58,083 nucleotides of DNA from Gammaproteobacteria bacterium. Lineage in GTDB: Bacteria > Pseudomonadota > Gammaproteobacteria > Enterobacterales > Kangiellaceae. Shown here piece after piece: positions 8,969 to 16,280 of this stretch. Position 1 is the stretch's first letter; the number at the start of each line of letters is the position of its first letter. Position numbers and translations under genes: made by a program. Below the pieces are notes generated by a model. The model made no database searches, was not told where the DNA came from, and worked only from the letters and a program-made list of their open reading frames with translations. Where the stretch lies: assembly GCA_013373545.1 (NCBI GenBank), contig JABXHQ010000028.1, positions 1 to 58,083 of the forward strand, written 5' to 3'.

Positions 8969-9002
8969 GGCTATGTTAAGGGCTATATGACGGACTATGT
9001 GC
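8969..9002. repeat. Three imperfect 11-12-base tandem repeats
   Basis: GGCTATGTTAAG, GGCTATATGAC and GGACTATGTGC follow each other directly. They lie 73-106 bases upstream of the hybrid kinase start and just after the regulator gene's stop. The period is close to one helical turn, so they could form a protein binding array; chance is also possible. Confidence 0.45.
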
Positions 9003-9028
9003 AGAGCCAATCCACCCCAATCTCACGG

Positions 9029-9670
9029 CTAATTGAGCAAACCTCTTTCTAAGGCTAACAGCACCGCTCGAGTTCTATCGCGGACACCCATTTTAGATAA
9101 GATATTTGACACGTGATTTTTAATCGTACCTTCCGACTTATGCAGTGCTTGGGCAATTTCTTTATTCGAATAACCGCCTGCCATGAGTCGTAGTACTTCC
9201 ACTTCGCGCTTCGATAAAGCGTCAGCGGAGCTTAACCCACTTTCCGCTGAACTTACCTGTCCTTTGAGTAAGGTTTCGGTAATCGCGGGCAGCCAAAAGC
9301 TGCCACCTTGATGAACCTGGGTAATCGCTTCAATTAAAGTTTCCAGCGAGACGTCTTTTAATAAAAATCCCTGCGCGCCGGCACTAATACTTTTTAAAAT
9401 TAGTTCATGGTCATCAAATGTAGTTAACACAATAGCCGGTGTCTTTATCGCGTTTGCCTGTAGTTCTTGCAACACACTAATGCCATCTTGTTTCGGCATC
9501 GATAAATCAAGCAGCAAGATATCCGTTGGCACCTGCTTCAGTGATGCCATGACTTCAATGCCATCACCGCACTCAGCCACTACTTCAACCGCGTCAGTTA
9601 GCGCAAAAAGACTTTTAATGCCCTCTCGAATTAATGTTTGATCATCAACTAGCGTTACCCGTATGCTCAT
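9029..9670 (-). CDS. NarL/LuxR-family two-component response regulator
   Basis: The 213-residue protein is a receiver domain (acidic pair D9/D10, phospho-acceptor Asp55 in LLLDLSMP, signature Lys in LLKDVS) followed by a LuxR-type helix-turn-helix (LSKREVEVLRL...EGTIKNHVSNILSKMGV). It binds DNA as a dimer after phosphorylation. I chose ATG 9670 over the in-frame TTG at 9676 because a GAG-containing ribosome binding site is correctly placed for the ATG. It begins 11 bases after the stop of the sensor kinase gene, forming a two-gene operon. The membrane protein gene beyond the kinase, transcribed divergently, is a candidate target. Confidence 0.93.
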   Translation of the reverse strand: MSIRVTLVDDQTLIREGIKSLFALTDAVEVVAECGDGIEVMASLKQVPTDILLLDLSMPKQDGISVLQELQANAIKTPAIVLTTFDDHELILKSISAGAQGFLLKDVSLETLIEAITQVHQGGSFWLPAITETLLKGQVSSAESGLSSADALSKREVEVLRLMAGGYSNKEIAQALHKSEGTIKNHVSNILSKMGVRDRTRAVLLALERGLLN

Positions 9671-9681
9671 ATTCAACTCGT

Positions 9682-10830
9682 TTAATCGTTACCTGTTGTC
9701 AGAGGAAAGCTCCAACGATAATTAAGTGCCTGAGCACGAAGCTCGAGCTGCAACTCGCCGGCCACCGCGTCGACACGCTCAAACATCCCAGTCAGTCCAT
9801 TTCCTTTGCGCCAGTCTTTGTTGATACGTCCGTTATCATAATATTGCGCCACCAAACACTCATTATCCAAAGCAATATCTATCCACGCTTGGGTAGCACC
9901 ACTGTGCTTTATTGTATTCGTAATGGCTTCTTGTACACAGCGTACAACAGTCTCAGCGATAGCAATATTTTCTATCGATAATTGCGCCGGTATATTCATT
10001 GAGAATTGAATGACCGGAATATTTTGAGTTAATAACTTTAGTGCTTGCGTAATATCAATCGACTGAGTGTTACGTAACGAATCAACCGCATCACGCACAT
10101 CATTGAGCAGCACTCTTGCAATGTCATAACATTGATCGACCTGCTGTTTGGCTTCACCTTCACTAACCCGTGATGCAACTTGAAGTTTAATCGTAAGCGC
10201 GGTCAAATGATGCCCAACTAAATCATGTAAATCTCGAGCGATACGGGTCCGTTCGGTTTGTCGCGAAACTTGAGCTAATAGTTCCTGAGTGGCAAGCAAT
10301 TGATCATTTTTAACTTTTAATTGTTGAGAAGTTTTCTTTTCCCGTTGATTCGATAGTGACAACATCACCGCAAAAAAATGAAACGTAGCGTACAACAAAG
10401 CTTGGATCCAAGCATTTTTTCCATGCACTAACAGCGATACTAAATACCAACCAAACACCACTATTAATGTAATAACGATTGCCCAACGATAAGGAACATA
10501 GTAGGCCAAAACAGCAACCCATATGATGGTTAAAATACTTAAAAAGTCGACATCGATAGTGAGATGTAAATAAAACGCACACAGCAACATTGTCACTAAA
10601 CCGCCGACCTGCACGGCAGGTGCCAGTTGGCACTGATGCGGCTCTCGTGTTGCAATAAAAAAACTAATGATATAAAGCGTAAAGCCAGGCGCATATACAA
10701 TCAGATCAGGCGCCGTTTTCGATTTACCAAAAAGATATACCGTTATCGCAAACACCAGCGCCCAAGTGACAAACGCGGTTAAGTCACCGGCATCAAACCA
10801 TCGAAAAATGCGTTGCCAACGTGAGCTCAT
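9682..10830 (-). CDS. Membrane sensor histidine kinase (HisKA_3, NarL/DesK-type)
   Basis: The 382-residue protein has five to six transmembrane helices in the first 155 residues with almost no periplasmic loops. A short linker leads to a HisKA_3 dimerisation domain with phospho-acceptor His202 in ARDLHDLVGHHLTAL. A compact ATPase domain follows, with the N box VQEAITNTIKHS and a GNGLTGM glycine segment. A membrane-embedded sensor without an extracellular domain is typical of DesK-like kinases, which sense membrane state, but the ligand cannot be read from sequence. It is the first gene of an operon with the NarL-type regulator. Confidence 0.9.
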   Translation of the reverse strand: MSSRWQRIFRWFDAGDLTAFVTWALVFAITVYLFGKSKTAPDLIVYAPGFTLYIISFFIATREPHQCQLAPAVQVGGLVTMLLCAFYLHLTIDVDFLSILTIIWVAVLAYYVPYRWAIVITLIVVFGWYLVSLLVHGKNAWIQALLYATFHFFAVMLSLSNQREKKTSQQLKVKNDQLLATQELLAQVSRQTERTRIARDLHDLVGHHLTALTIKLQVASRVSEGEAKQQVDQCYDIARVLLNDVRDAVDSLRNTQSIDITQALKLLTQNIPVIQFSMNIPAQLSIENIAIAETVVRCVQEAITNTIKHSGATQAWIDIALDNECLVAQYYDNGRINKDWRKGNGLTGMFERVDAVAGELQLELRAQALNYRWSFPLTTGND

Positions 10831-11049
10831 AAGCCTCTTCGCTGTTTCAATACTGTGTTCATGAACTCCCTTATTAGTTCGGTTGTTACAGATTACTAAG
10901 CGCTTTTACGCTAATAGAACAGTATATCCTTAACGCGCATTTAGCCAATAGGCCATAAGTCATGTTTTAAGCAATGACTTTTGGCACCTGTGTTTAACCG
11001 GCCACTGTTTTAAGCTGGCATTGTGCTTTGAACAACCGGAGTGAATCAA

Positions 11050-11838
11050 ATGTTAATGCTACATTCTATAGCCCTTTATGCTCATATAATTATCGGCAGT
11101 TTAGCGTTGCTGGTCTTTTGGCTACCCGTCTTTAGCCGGAAAGGCGGCCGCTTACACGTTAAAGCCGGACAAGTTTTTGTTTATGGAATGTGGGCCGTTG
11201 CCATCAGTGGCGTACTTATGAGCTCGATTGTTTGGTGGGACCCATTAGCCATTCGCTTTCCAAACACCACACTGGATCCGGCGCGCGCGGCAAAAATCGT
11301 AACGCAACAAACTCTAGCCGCTGAATTTTTATTTATGCTTTCGTTATTGGTGATGAACAGCGTGCAACATGGCATGTTGGTGTTGAAGGCCAAAACCGAA
11401 CGTCGTCAATTACGTCATTGGTCAGTGCTCAGCGTGAAAATTGCTTTGCTGATCACCGCACTCTTAGTGGGCATTAAAGGTATTATGCAACAACAGATAC
11501 TGCTGCAAATTTTTGCGCCAATTTCGTTACTCTCGGCAATAACCGGATTACATTACACGTATAAAACCAACGTGCGCCCACGAGAATGGATACTGGAACA
11601 CTTCTCGGGTTTGATCGGCTGTGGAATTGGCGCCTATACCGCATTCTTTGCATTTGGCGGGCGCGCTTACTTACAGGATTTATTACCCGGAGTTTGGCAA
11701 GTATTGCCTTGGGTATTGCCAGGTATTATCGGCACCCTCGCCACGCTATGGTTAAAACCCAAGTATCGGCGCCAGTATCGAGTTCAAGCGCCAGCACCGA
11801 CGTTGCATTCGGCGCCTGCTGCAACAGAACAGTCATAG
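11050..11838 (+). CDS. Multi-pass membrane protein, DUF2306-like
   Basis: The protein has 262 residues, about seven hydrophobic helices, and no soluble domain. The N-terminal segment, with a histidine in the first helix, then FSRKGGRLHVKAGQVFVYGM, resembles DUF2306-type predicted membrane proteins of unknown function. An upstream GTG (11041) is in frame, but GGAG at that position is well spaced as ribosome binding site for ATG 11050, so I use the ATG. It is transcribed divergently from the sensor kinase/NarL operon, which suggests, without proof, that it is a target of that system. Confidence 0.7.
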   Translation: MLMLHSIALYAHIIIGSLALLVFWLPVFSRKGGRLHVKAGQVFVYGMWAVAISGVLMSSIVWWDPLAIRFPNTTLDPARAAKIVTQQTLAAEFLFMLSLLVMNSVQHGMLVLKAKTERRQLRHWSVLSVKIALLITALLVGIKGIMQQQILLQIFAPISLLSAITGLHYTYKTNVRPREWILEHFSGLIGCGIGAYTAFFAFGGRAYLQDLLPGVWQVLPWVLPGIIGTLATLWLKPKYRRQYRVQAPAPTLHSAPAATEQS

Positions 11839-11847
11839 CCACAACAA

Positions 11848-11872
11848 ACCATGCGCAGCAGCTGCGCATGGT
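11848..11872. terminator. Perfect 11-bp stem between convergent genes, probable terminator structure
   Basis: ACCATGCGCAG / CTGCGCATGGT forms an 11-bp stem with the 3-base loop CAG. It sits between the convergent stops of the DUF2306-like gene (11838) and mobA (11882). There is no U-tract on either side, so it is an atypical terminator or an mRNA-stabilising hairpin serving both strands. Confidence 0.55.
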
Positions 11873-11881
11873 AAAGTTCGC

Positions 11882-12451
11882 TTACGGCTCAAGCTCCAGT
11901 GGCTGTTGTACTTGTAGGTGTTGAAAGTCTTCCGGGGTATTAATATTGATCAGTTTTTCCGGCTGGCTGCACGCAATCGGCAACGCATTAATGGCATGAT
12001 AAAAACTAAACAGCGATTGATCTTCATTGTCAAATGACAACACGCGACTGAGATAAGCTTTAACCGAGTCATTCACCCGCAATAAGAGTGGCAGTCGCGT
12101 GTCCTCAAAATAGACACTGGTCCCTACCTCACTGGCACTCACCAACTCCTGTAATAAAAACGGATCCAGCAACGGCATATCAACCGGTACAAACAAAAAC
12201 GACGACTCTGCAATGGCATCAAGCACACTGTAGATCCCAGCCATTGGTCCCTGATCATCAAACTGATCAGGAATGCCGTCCCATTTCGACCCACTGATCA
12301 CAACCTTTCGACAACCACAGTTAATCAGTATCTCCATGGCATGGTCTAACAAGGTCTGTTGCTCATTTAATGGATGCGGAAGCTCGGCTTTATCTAGCCC
12401 CATGCGCTTGGAGTTTCCTCCAGCCAGCACCACCCCAATTATTGATGACAT
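11882..12451 (-). CDS. mobA: Molybdenum cofactor guanylyltransferase (MobA)
   Basis: The 189-residue enzyme attaches GMP to molybdopterin to make the MGD cofactor used by DMSO-reductase-family enzymes. The N-terminal nucleotide-binding signature VVLAGGNSKRMGLDKAEL is complete, and PVDMPLL is the expected metal/GTP motif. The frame is open 15 codons further upstream, but ATG 12451 is preceded by a strong AGGAGA ribosome binding site, which decides the start. No other molybdenum cofactor gene is nearby. It could be a related nucleotidyltransferase such as MocA, but the length and motif favour MobA. Confidence 0.88.
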   Translation of the reverse strand: MSSIIGVVLAGGNSKRMGLDKAELPHPLNEQQTLLDHAMEILINCGCRKVVISGSKWDGIPDQFDDQGPMAGIYSVLDAIAESSFLFVPVDMPLLDPFLLQELVSASEVGTSVYFEDTRLPLLLRVNDSVKAYLSRVLSFDNEDQSLFSFYHAINALPIACSQPEKLININTPEDFQHLQVQQPLELEP

Positions 12452-12560
12452 TGATTCTCCTAAACGCCTTTGGCTAGGTGCCAAAGATAATACCAAGAGC
12501 CTTAAAATTTGCCCTAAACAGGGTACAATAACCGTTAGTTAAAACTCAAGGCGTAGCCCC

Positions 12561-12965
12561 ATGAAGTCTTTTTTGTTAATTGTCTTAGCCTTAATGGCGC
12601 ACTCGATAAGCGCCATCGCTCCCTTTACCAGTGATGGTTGCAGTATGTTTCCCGATGGCACTTTTAAGCAAGGTGAATTATGGCTCGAGTGTTGTCGTAG
12701 GCACGATCTAGCCTATTGGCAAGGCGGCACGTATCAGCAACGCATCGACGCCGATAGGGCTCTGCAAAGCTGTGTGGCGGCGGTGGGTGAGCCGGCAGTT
12801 GCCGAACTGATGCTTGCAGGGGTTCGAGTGGGCGGAAGTCCTTACTTTCCGACGCTATTTCGCTGGGGTTATGGTTGGCCCTATGGCCGCGGCTATCAGC
12901 CTCTTAACGAGGCTGAACACGCACTGGTGAAGGCCGCTTTAGCGGCACAAGGAATCACTATTTAA
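12561..12965 (+). CDS. Secreted PLA2-like fold protein
   Basis: The 134-residue protein has a clear signal peptide (about residues 1-18). It then has SDGCSMFPDG and the motif CCRRHDLAYWQGGT, with C44-C45, H48 and D49. CCxxHD is the hallmark of the phospholipase A2 active-site helix, and ADRALQSC (near 64-71) provides the distal acidic/cysteine pair. The classic calcium loop YGxxCG is not visible, so catalysis is uncertain. Related small bacterial proteins with this pattern exist, but their function is unknown to me. It probably acts in the periplasm or outside the cell. It is divergent from mobA and ends convergent with the UspA gene. Confidence 0.75.
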   Translation: MKSFLLIVLALMAHSISAIAPFTSDGCSMFPDGTFKQGELWLECCRRHDLAYWQGGTYQQRIDADRALQSCVAAVGEPAVAELMLAGVRVGGSPYFPTLFRWGYGWPYGRGYQPLNEAEHALVKAALAAQGITI

Positions 12966-12979
12966 ACCGTATCGCTCGC

Positions 12980-13003
12980 CGCTAGTAGATAGGGTGACTA
13001 GCG
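12980..13003. terminator. Hairpin between convergent PLA2-like and UspA genes
   Basis: CGCTAGT (12980-12986) pairs with ACTAGCG (12997-13003) across a 10-base loop, at the convergent junction and slightly overlapping the UspA stop region. There is no clear T-run, so the terminator call is weak. Confidence 0.35.
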
Positions 13004-13885
13004 TAATAACAATAATGGCCGATTAGTACGCTGGAGCATTTGCGCGGTAAAACTACCAAGCAAAAAATGGCGCAGTCGATTATGGCTAAAAGCACCCATA
13101 ATTGTCAGATCAATATCCTCAGCAACCTGATATTCCGGGAGCACATCTTCAATGGCGCCGCTCAGCAATACCACGCGCACATCACGCTGTCGCTGTGCCA
13201 TTTTCGTTTGCGCAGATTGCAACAATTGTTCGCTTTGCGCCGTTTGCTCGCCCACATACACTAAGTGAATAGTCACCTCATCAAACAGCGGACTGGAGGC
13301 AACCATAGCCAAAGCCTTTTCGGCGGCTTCAGAACCATCGTAGGCTAACATAGCCGTTCGCGGTTTCTTAAACTCAGTGTTAACGACCAAAATAGGTTTA
13401 TGCAAGGAGCGGATAATGCTCTCCAACTGAGTACCAATACCGCTATCTTGTTGCTCATGAAGTTCGCCGCGGATCCCCACAACCAAAACCCGAATTTGCG
13501 CCTCCATTTCGACCAACGCCTCACTCAACAAGCCATGTCTTTGGCGAACTTCAACAGTCGCAACCTTTTGAGTAATGGCGCGTTCTTTTGCGCCTTTCAA
13601 CATACGGTTGCCTTGCTCAATTAAAAGCTTACTGCGACTTTGCTCAACTTGAGTCAATTCGCGTAATAAATCTTCCGAAGCACCAAGTCCTATAGTCCCG
13701 GTTAAATCGGCAACCGCTGCACTAGCCGTATGTTCAATCGTGTGTAAAAATTTTAACGGTGCTGACACCGCATTGGCGATCCAAATCGAATAATCACAAA
13801 CGGCTTCTGCCAAACGCGAGCCATCAATGCACGATAGCACCAGCGGTTGTGGCGCATCAGTTTGCTTAGCTGTGGTCTCAGTCAT
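12998..13885 (-). CDS. Tandem universal stress protein (two UspA domains)
   Basis: The 295-residue protein contains two UspA-type domains, about residues 12-168 and 175-295. Each begins with a hydrophobic strand and an Asp-Gly-Ser turn (CIDGSRLAEAV; AYDGSEAAEKAL) and ends in a strand ...KPILVVNTE or ...RPLLLLR. Glycine-rich nucleotide-binding segments precede each final strand (GIRGE...GIGTQ; GAFSHNRLRHFLLGS). The pairing with a SulP transporter two bases upstream recurs in marine bacteria. A role in tuning transport to the energy state is an inference from context. The protein is cytosolic, and overlapping regulation with the transporter is expected because the genes are nearly contiguous. 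Confidence 0.88.
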   Translation of the reverse strand: MTETTAKQTDAPQPLVLSCIDGSRLAEAVCDYSIWIANAVSAPLKFLHTIEHTASAAVADLTGTIGLGASEDLLRELTQVEQSRSKLLIEQGNRMLKGAKERAITQKVATVEVRQRHGLLSEALVEMEAQIRVLVVGIRGELHEQQDSGIGTQLESIIRSLHKPILVVNTEFKKPRTAMLAYDGSEAAEKALAMVASSPLFDEVTIHLVYVGEQTAQSEQLLQSAQTKMAQRQRDVRVVLLSGAIEDVLPEYQVAEDIDLTIMGAFSHNRLRHFLLGSFTAQMLQRTNRPLLLLR

Positions 13886-13887
13886 CG

Positions 13888-15381
13888 TTAGTGCCCTCCC
13901 AATACTTTTTCTAATTCTTCTGGTTTGTCGTGTACACCAAAGCGATCGACGATGGTTTCACTCGCTTCATTGAGACCGATTACTTCAACCTCAGCACCCT
14001 CACGGCGAAATTTAACCACCGCCATATCCAAGGCATGCACCGCAGAAATATCCCAAAAATGAGCGCGACTTAAATCTATAGTAATACGAGAGACGGCTTC
14101 TTTAAAATTAAACTGAGCTAAAAATTTGTCCGCCGAATTAAAGAATACCTGGCCAATGACACGATAAGTGCGATGGCTATTGTCTTCATCGATGGTGCGC
14201 TCAACATACATAAAGTGACTCACTTTATTCGCAAAGAACAGTGCCGCGAGCAAGACGCCAACCAATACTCCATAGGCTAGATTATGGGTGTACACCACCA
14301 CCACCACCGTCGCAATCATCACAATATTGGTCGACAAAGGATGCTTGTTTAAATTTCGAATGGATTGCCAATCAAATGTGCCGATGGATACCATAATCAT
14401 CACCGCAACCAAAGCTGCCATCGGAATTTGGGCAACCCAGTCATTCAAAAACACCACCAGTAGCAGCAAAACAAACCCTGCAATAAACGTGGATAGCCGC
14501 CCACGACCACCCGACTTAACGTTAATCACAGACTGTCCGATCATCGCACATCCTGCCATCCCGCCCAGCATACCAGCACCAATATTGGCAATCCCTTGGC
14601 CTTTGCACTCGCGATTTTTGTCACTACTGGTATCGGTGAGGTCATCCACAATGGTCGCCGTCATTAATGACTCCAGCAACCCCACAACCGCGAGCGCGGC
14701 CGAATAAGGGAAAATGATCTTAAGCGTTTCGAAAGTCCATTCAACATTTGGCCACATAAATACTGGCAAGGTATCGGGCAACTCGCCCATATCCCCTACC
14801 GTGCGAATCTCGAGGCCCACGATCATGGCAAATGCGGTACAACTAAGAATGCACACCAACGGCGACGGTATAATTCGACCGACCACCGGCAATAACGGAA
14901 ATAGATAAATTATCCCAAGACCCACCGCCGTCATCATATAGACATCCATATTAAACACTTCGAGCTCTGGCCATTGTGCGAGGAAAATCAAAATCGCCAA
15001 GGCATTTACAAACCCCGTCACTACCGAGCGCGACACGAAGCTCATCAAACTACCCAGCTTTAAATAACCGGCAATAATCTGTAAAACCCCAGTCAATAAA
15101 GTGGCAGCCAACAGATACTCTAAACCATGTTGCTTCACCAGTGTCACCATTAACAGCGCCATAGCGCCTGTTGCGGCTGAGATCATGCCAGGGCGTCCAC
15201 CCACAAACGCAATAATAACGGCAATACAAAAAGAGGCATACAATCCGACTTTCGGGTCGACACCGGCAATAATTGAAAAGGCTATCGCTTCCGGGATCAG
15301 CGCTAACGCCACAACCAGCCCGGCTAAAATATCGCCGCGAAGGTTACCCAGCCAGTCTTGCTTGGTTGAATGTAACAACAT
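13888..15381 (-). CDS. SulP family anion transporter with STAS domain
   Basis: The 497-residue protein has ten or more transmembrane helices (about 15-390) with the SulP signature region near the N-terminus ([20 protein letters not shown]). A cytosolic C-terminal STAS domain follows (about 410-495, [20 protein letters not shown]). SulP proteins move sulfate, bicarbonate or related anions; the shortened N-terminus and this type of STAS tail resemble BicA/DauA-like carriers. A beta-carbonic anhydrase 4 kb away makes bicarbonate a reasonable guess, but substrate specificity cannot be read from sequence. It is co-transcribed with the tandem UspA protein (2-base gap). Confidence 0.9.
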   Translation of the reverse strand: MLLHSTKQDWLGNLRGDILAGLVVALALIPEAIAFSIIAGVDPKVGLYASFCIAVIIAFVGGRPGMISAATGAMALLMVTLVKQHGLEYLLAATLLTGVLQIIAGYLKLGSLMSFVSRSVVTGFVNALAILIFLAQWPELEVFNMDVYMMTAVGLGIIYLFPLLPVVGRIIPSPLVCILSCTAFAMIVGLEIRTVGDMGELPDTLPVFMWPNVEWTFETLKIIFPYSAALAVVGLLESLMTATIVDDLTDTSSDKNRECKGQGIANIGAGMLGGMAGCAMIGQSVINVKSGGRGRLSTFIAGFVLLLLVVFLNDWVAQIPMAALVAVMIMVSIGTFDWQSIRNLNKHPLSTNIVMIATVVVVVYTHNLAYGVLVGVLLAALFFANKVSHFMYVERTIDEDNSHRTYRVIGQVFFNSADKFLAQFNFKEAVSRITIDLSRAHFWDISAVHALDMAVVKFRREGAEVEVIGLNEASETIVDRFGVHDKPEELEKVLGGH

Positions 15382-15557
15382 AACTTAATCCTAGTGTTTC
15401 GAAGTTGTACCATCTAATCAGAAAATAGCACCGTGTGTCTCAGGTTATAGCCTAGAACAGAGGGCGCTCGCTGGCGAGTCCAGCTTCAGATGAGGTCAGA
15501 GGGTGTTCAATTAAAGGTCGCGGATTGTACAGGAGATAGCCGTTAGGGGCAATTGAG

Positions 15558-15579
15558 AGCGGGCGCGCAAACGCCCGCT
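15558..15579 (-). terminator. GC-rich hairpin after the PepSY gene
   Basis: AGCGGGCG / CGCCCGCT pair (8 bp, 6-base loop) just downstream of the PepSY protein stop codon on the minus strand. The stem is strong but no U-run follows. The rest of 15382-15598 shows no gene; it must contain the SulP promoter. Confidence 0.45.
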
Positions 15580-15598
15580 AGTTCACTATGCAGAATCA

Positions 15599-16138
15599 TT
15601 AAGACAGCGCGAGTAACACCATCACCAATAATCCCGACGCAGTGATCCACCAAGATTTCTTCTTCAGCGCAGGGGAAGTAATACCGAGCAAAAAGCCAGA
15701 CAACACAATTATAATCAACCCCACAGCCATGACTTTTTGTAGTAACCGAAACCAATAGGGCCCATGACCTTTATGCAGTTCAATAATTTGAGCAATCCAA
15801 TTAGGTTCACGCTGCGTGACCACCAATTGCTTGTCATCGGTACTAATTAAATAATGTGTCTTTGAAGTTGGCCGGGTAATCACGCGTTTAGCATTGCCGC
15901 GTAGATACTCAACATCTGCGTCGAGCTCTAGCCTATCAAGCAAGGCTCGTACGTCAGATAACTGTGTATCAGAACCGAGAGTCAATGACTCTGCGGCACC
16001 TTCATAAACCACGGTTTCAGTCACACTGCCTTTTATATCGAGTAGATAAAAAAAGCCGGATAAGGCCATTAATAATAAGATAGGGGCAAAAAACGACGCT
16101 AAATACAAGTGGATTGAAATCAACAGTCGGCGATTCAA
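15599..16138 (-). CDS. PepSY-associated transmembrane protein
   Basis: The 179-residue protein begins with a helix RRLLISIHLYLASFFAPILLLMALSG split by an H-x-Y/W-type motif typical of the PepSY-TM family. A periplasmic loop of about 100 residues contains LHKGHG-like sequence, and two C-terminal helices follow. Relatives are found in iron-siderophore uptake clusters (PiuB-like), where they are thought to take part in reduction or handling of imported iron complexes. Here the gene stands alone, but a Fur-box-like palindrome lies 55 bases upstream, which supports an iron-regulated role. It is shorter than most PiuB proteins (a single unit). Confidence 0.8.
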   Translation of the reverse strand: MNRRLLISIHLYLASFFAPILLLMALSGFFYLLDIKGSVTETVVYEGAAESLTLGSDTQLSDVRALLDRLELDADVEYLRGNAKRVITRPTSKTHYLISTDDKQLVVTQREPNWIAQIIELHKGHGPYWFRLLQKVMAVGLIIIVLSGFLLGITSPALKKKSWWITASGLLVMVLLALS

Positions 16139-16192
16139 AAGGAGTCTCCAAAAAAATGCTTAAACAATTGGCAAAGATTACCGATTCATTTC

Positions 16193-16211
16193 CTAAATGA
16201 CAATCATTATC
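16193..16211 (-). promoter_or_regulatory. Fur-box-like operator upstream of the PepSY protein
   Basis: Read on the plus strand, CTAAATGACAATCATTATC matches the 19-base Fur consensus at 15 of 19 positions, including the whole right half ATCATTATC. It lies 55-73 bases upstream of the PepSY gene start, where an overlap with the promoter is expected. No fur gene is in the window. Confidence 0.6.
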
Positions 16212-16235
16212 CTTCAACGCGCAGAAGATAGGCAT

Positions 16236-16264
16236 AAAAAAGCCGGGAGACCCCGGCTTTTTGT
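16236..16264. terminator. Bidirectional intrinsic terminator
   Basis: AAAAAAGCCGGG and CCCGGCTTTTT flank a 4-base loop, giving a 7-bp GC-rich stem with A-tract and T-tract on the two sides. On the minus strand it lies upstream of the PepSY promoter region and downstream of the M16 peptidase stop (16281), so it ends the peptidase transcript. Confidence 0.85.
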
Positions 16265-16280
16265 TTATCAAGAACAAGAT

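Noticed and set aside
9634-9981. 115-residue plus-strand frame over the NarL pair
   Set aside because: It covers the kinase C-terminus and the regulator start; no ribosome binding site or recognisable domain.
10957-10980. Inverted repeat AAGTCAT / ATGACTT upstream of the DUF2306-like gene
   Set aside because: Short 7-bp arms with a 10-base gap, no terminator tail; could be an operator but there is not enough to support it.
14288-14707. 139-residue plus-strand frame inside the SulP gene
   Set aside because: Antisense shadow of transmembrane helices, with a Thr/Ile-rich biased composition.
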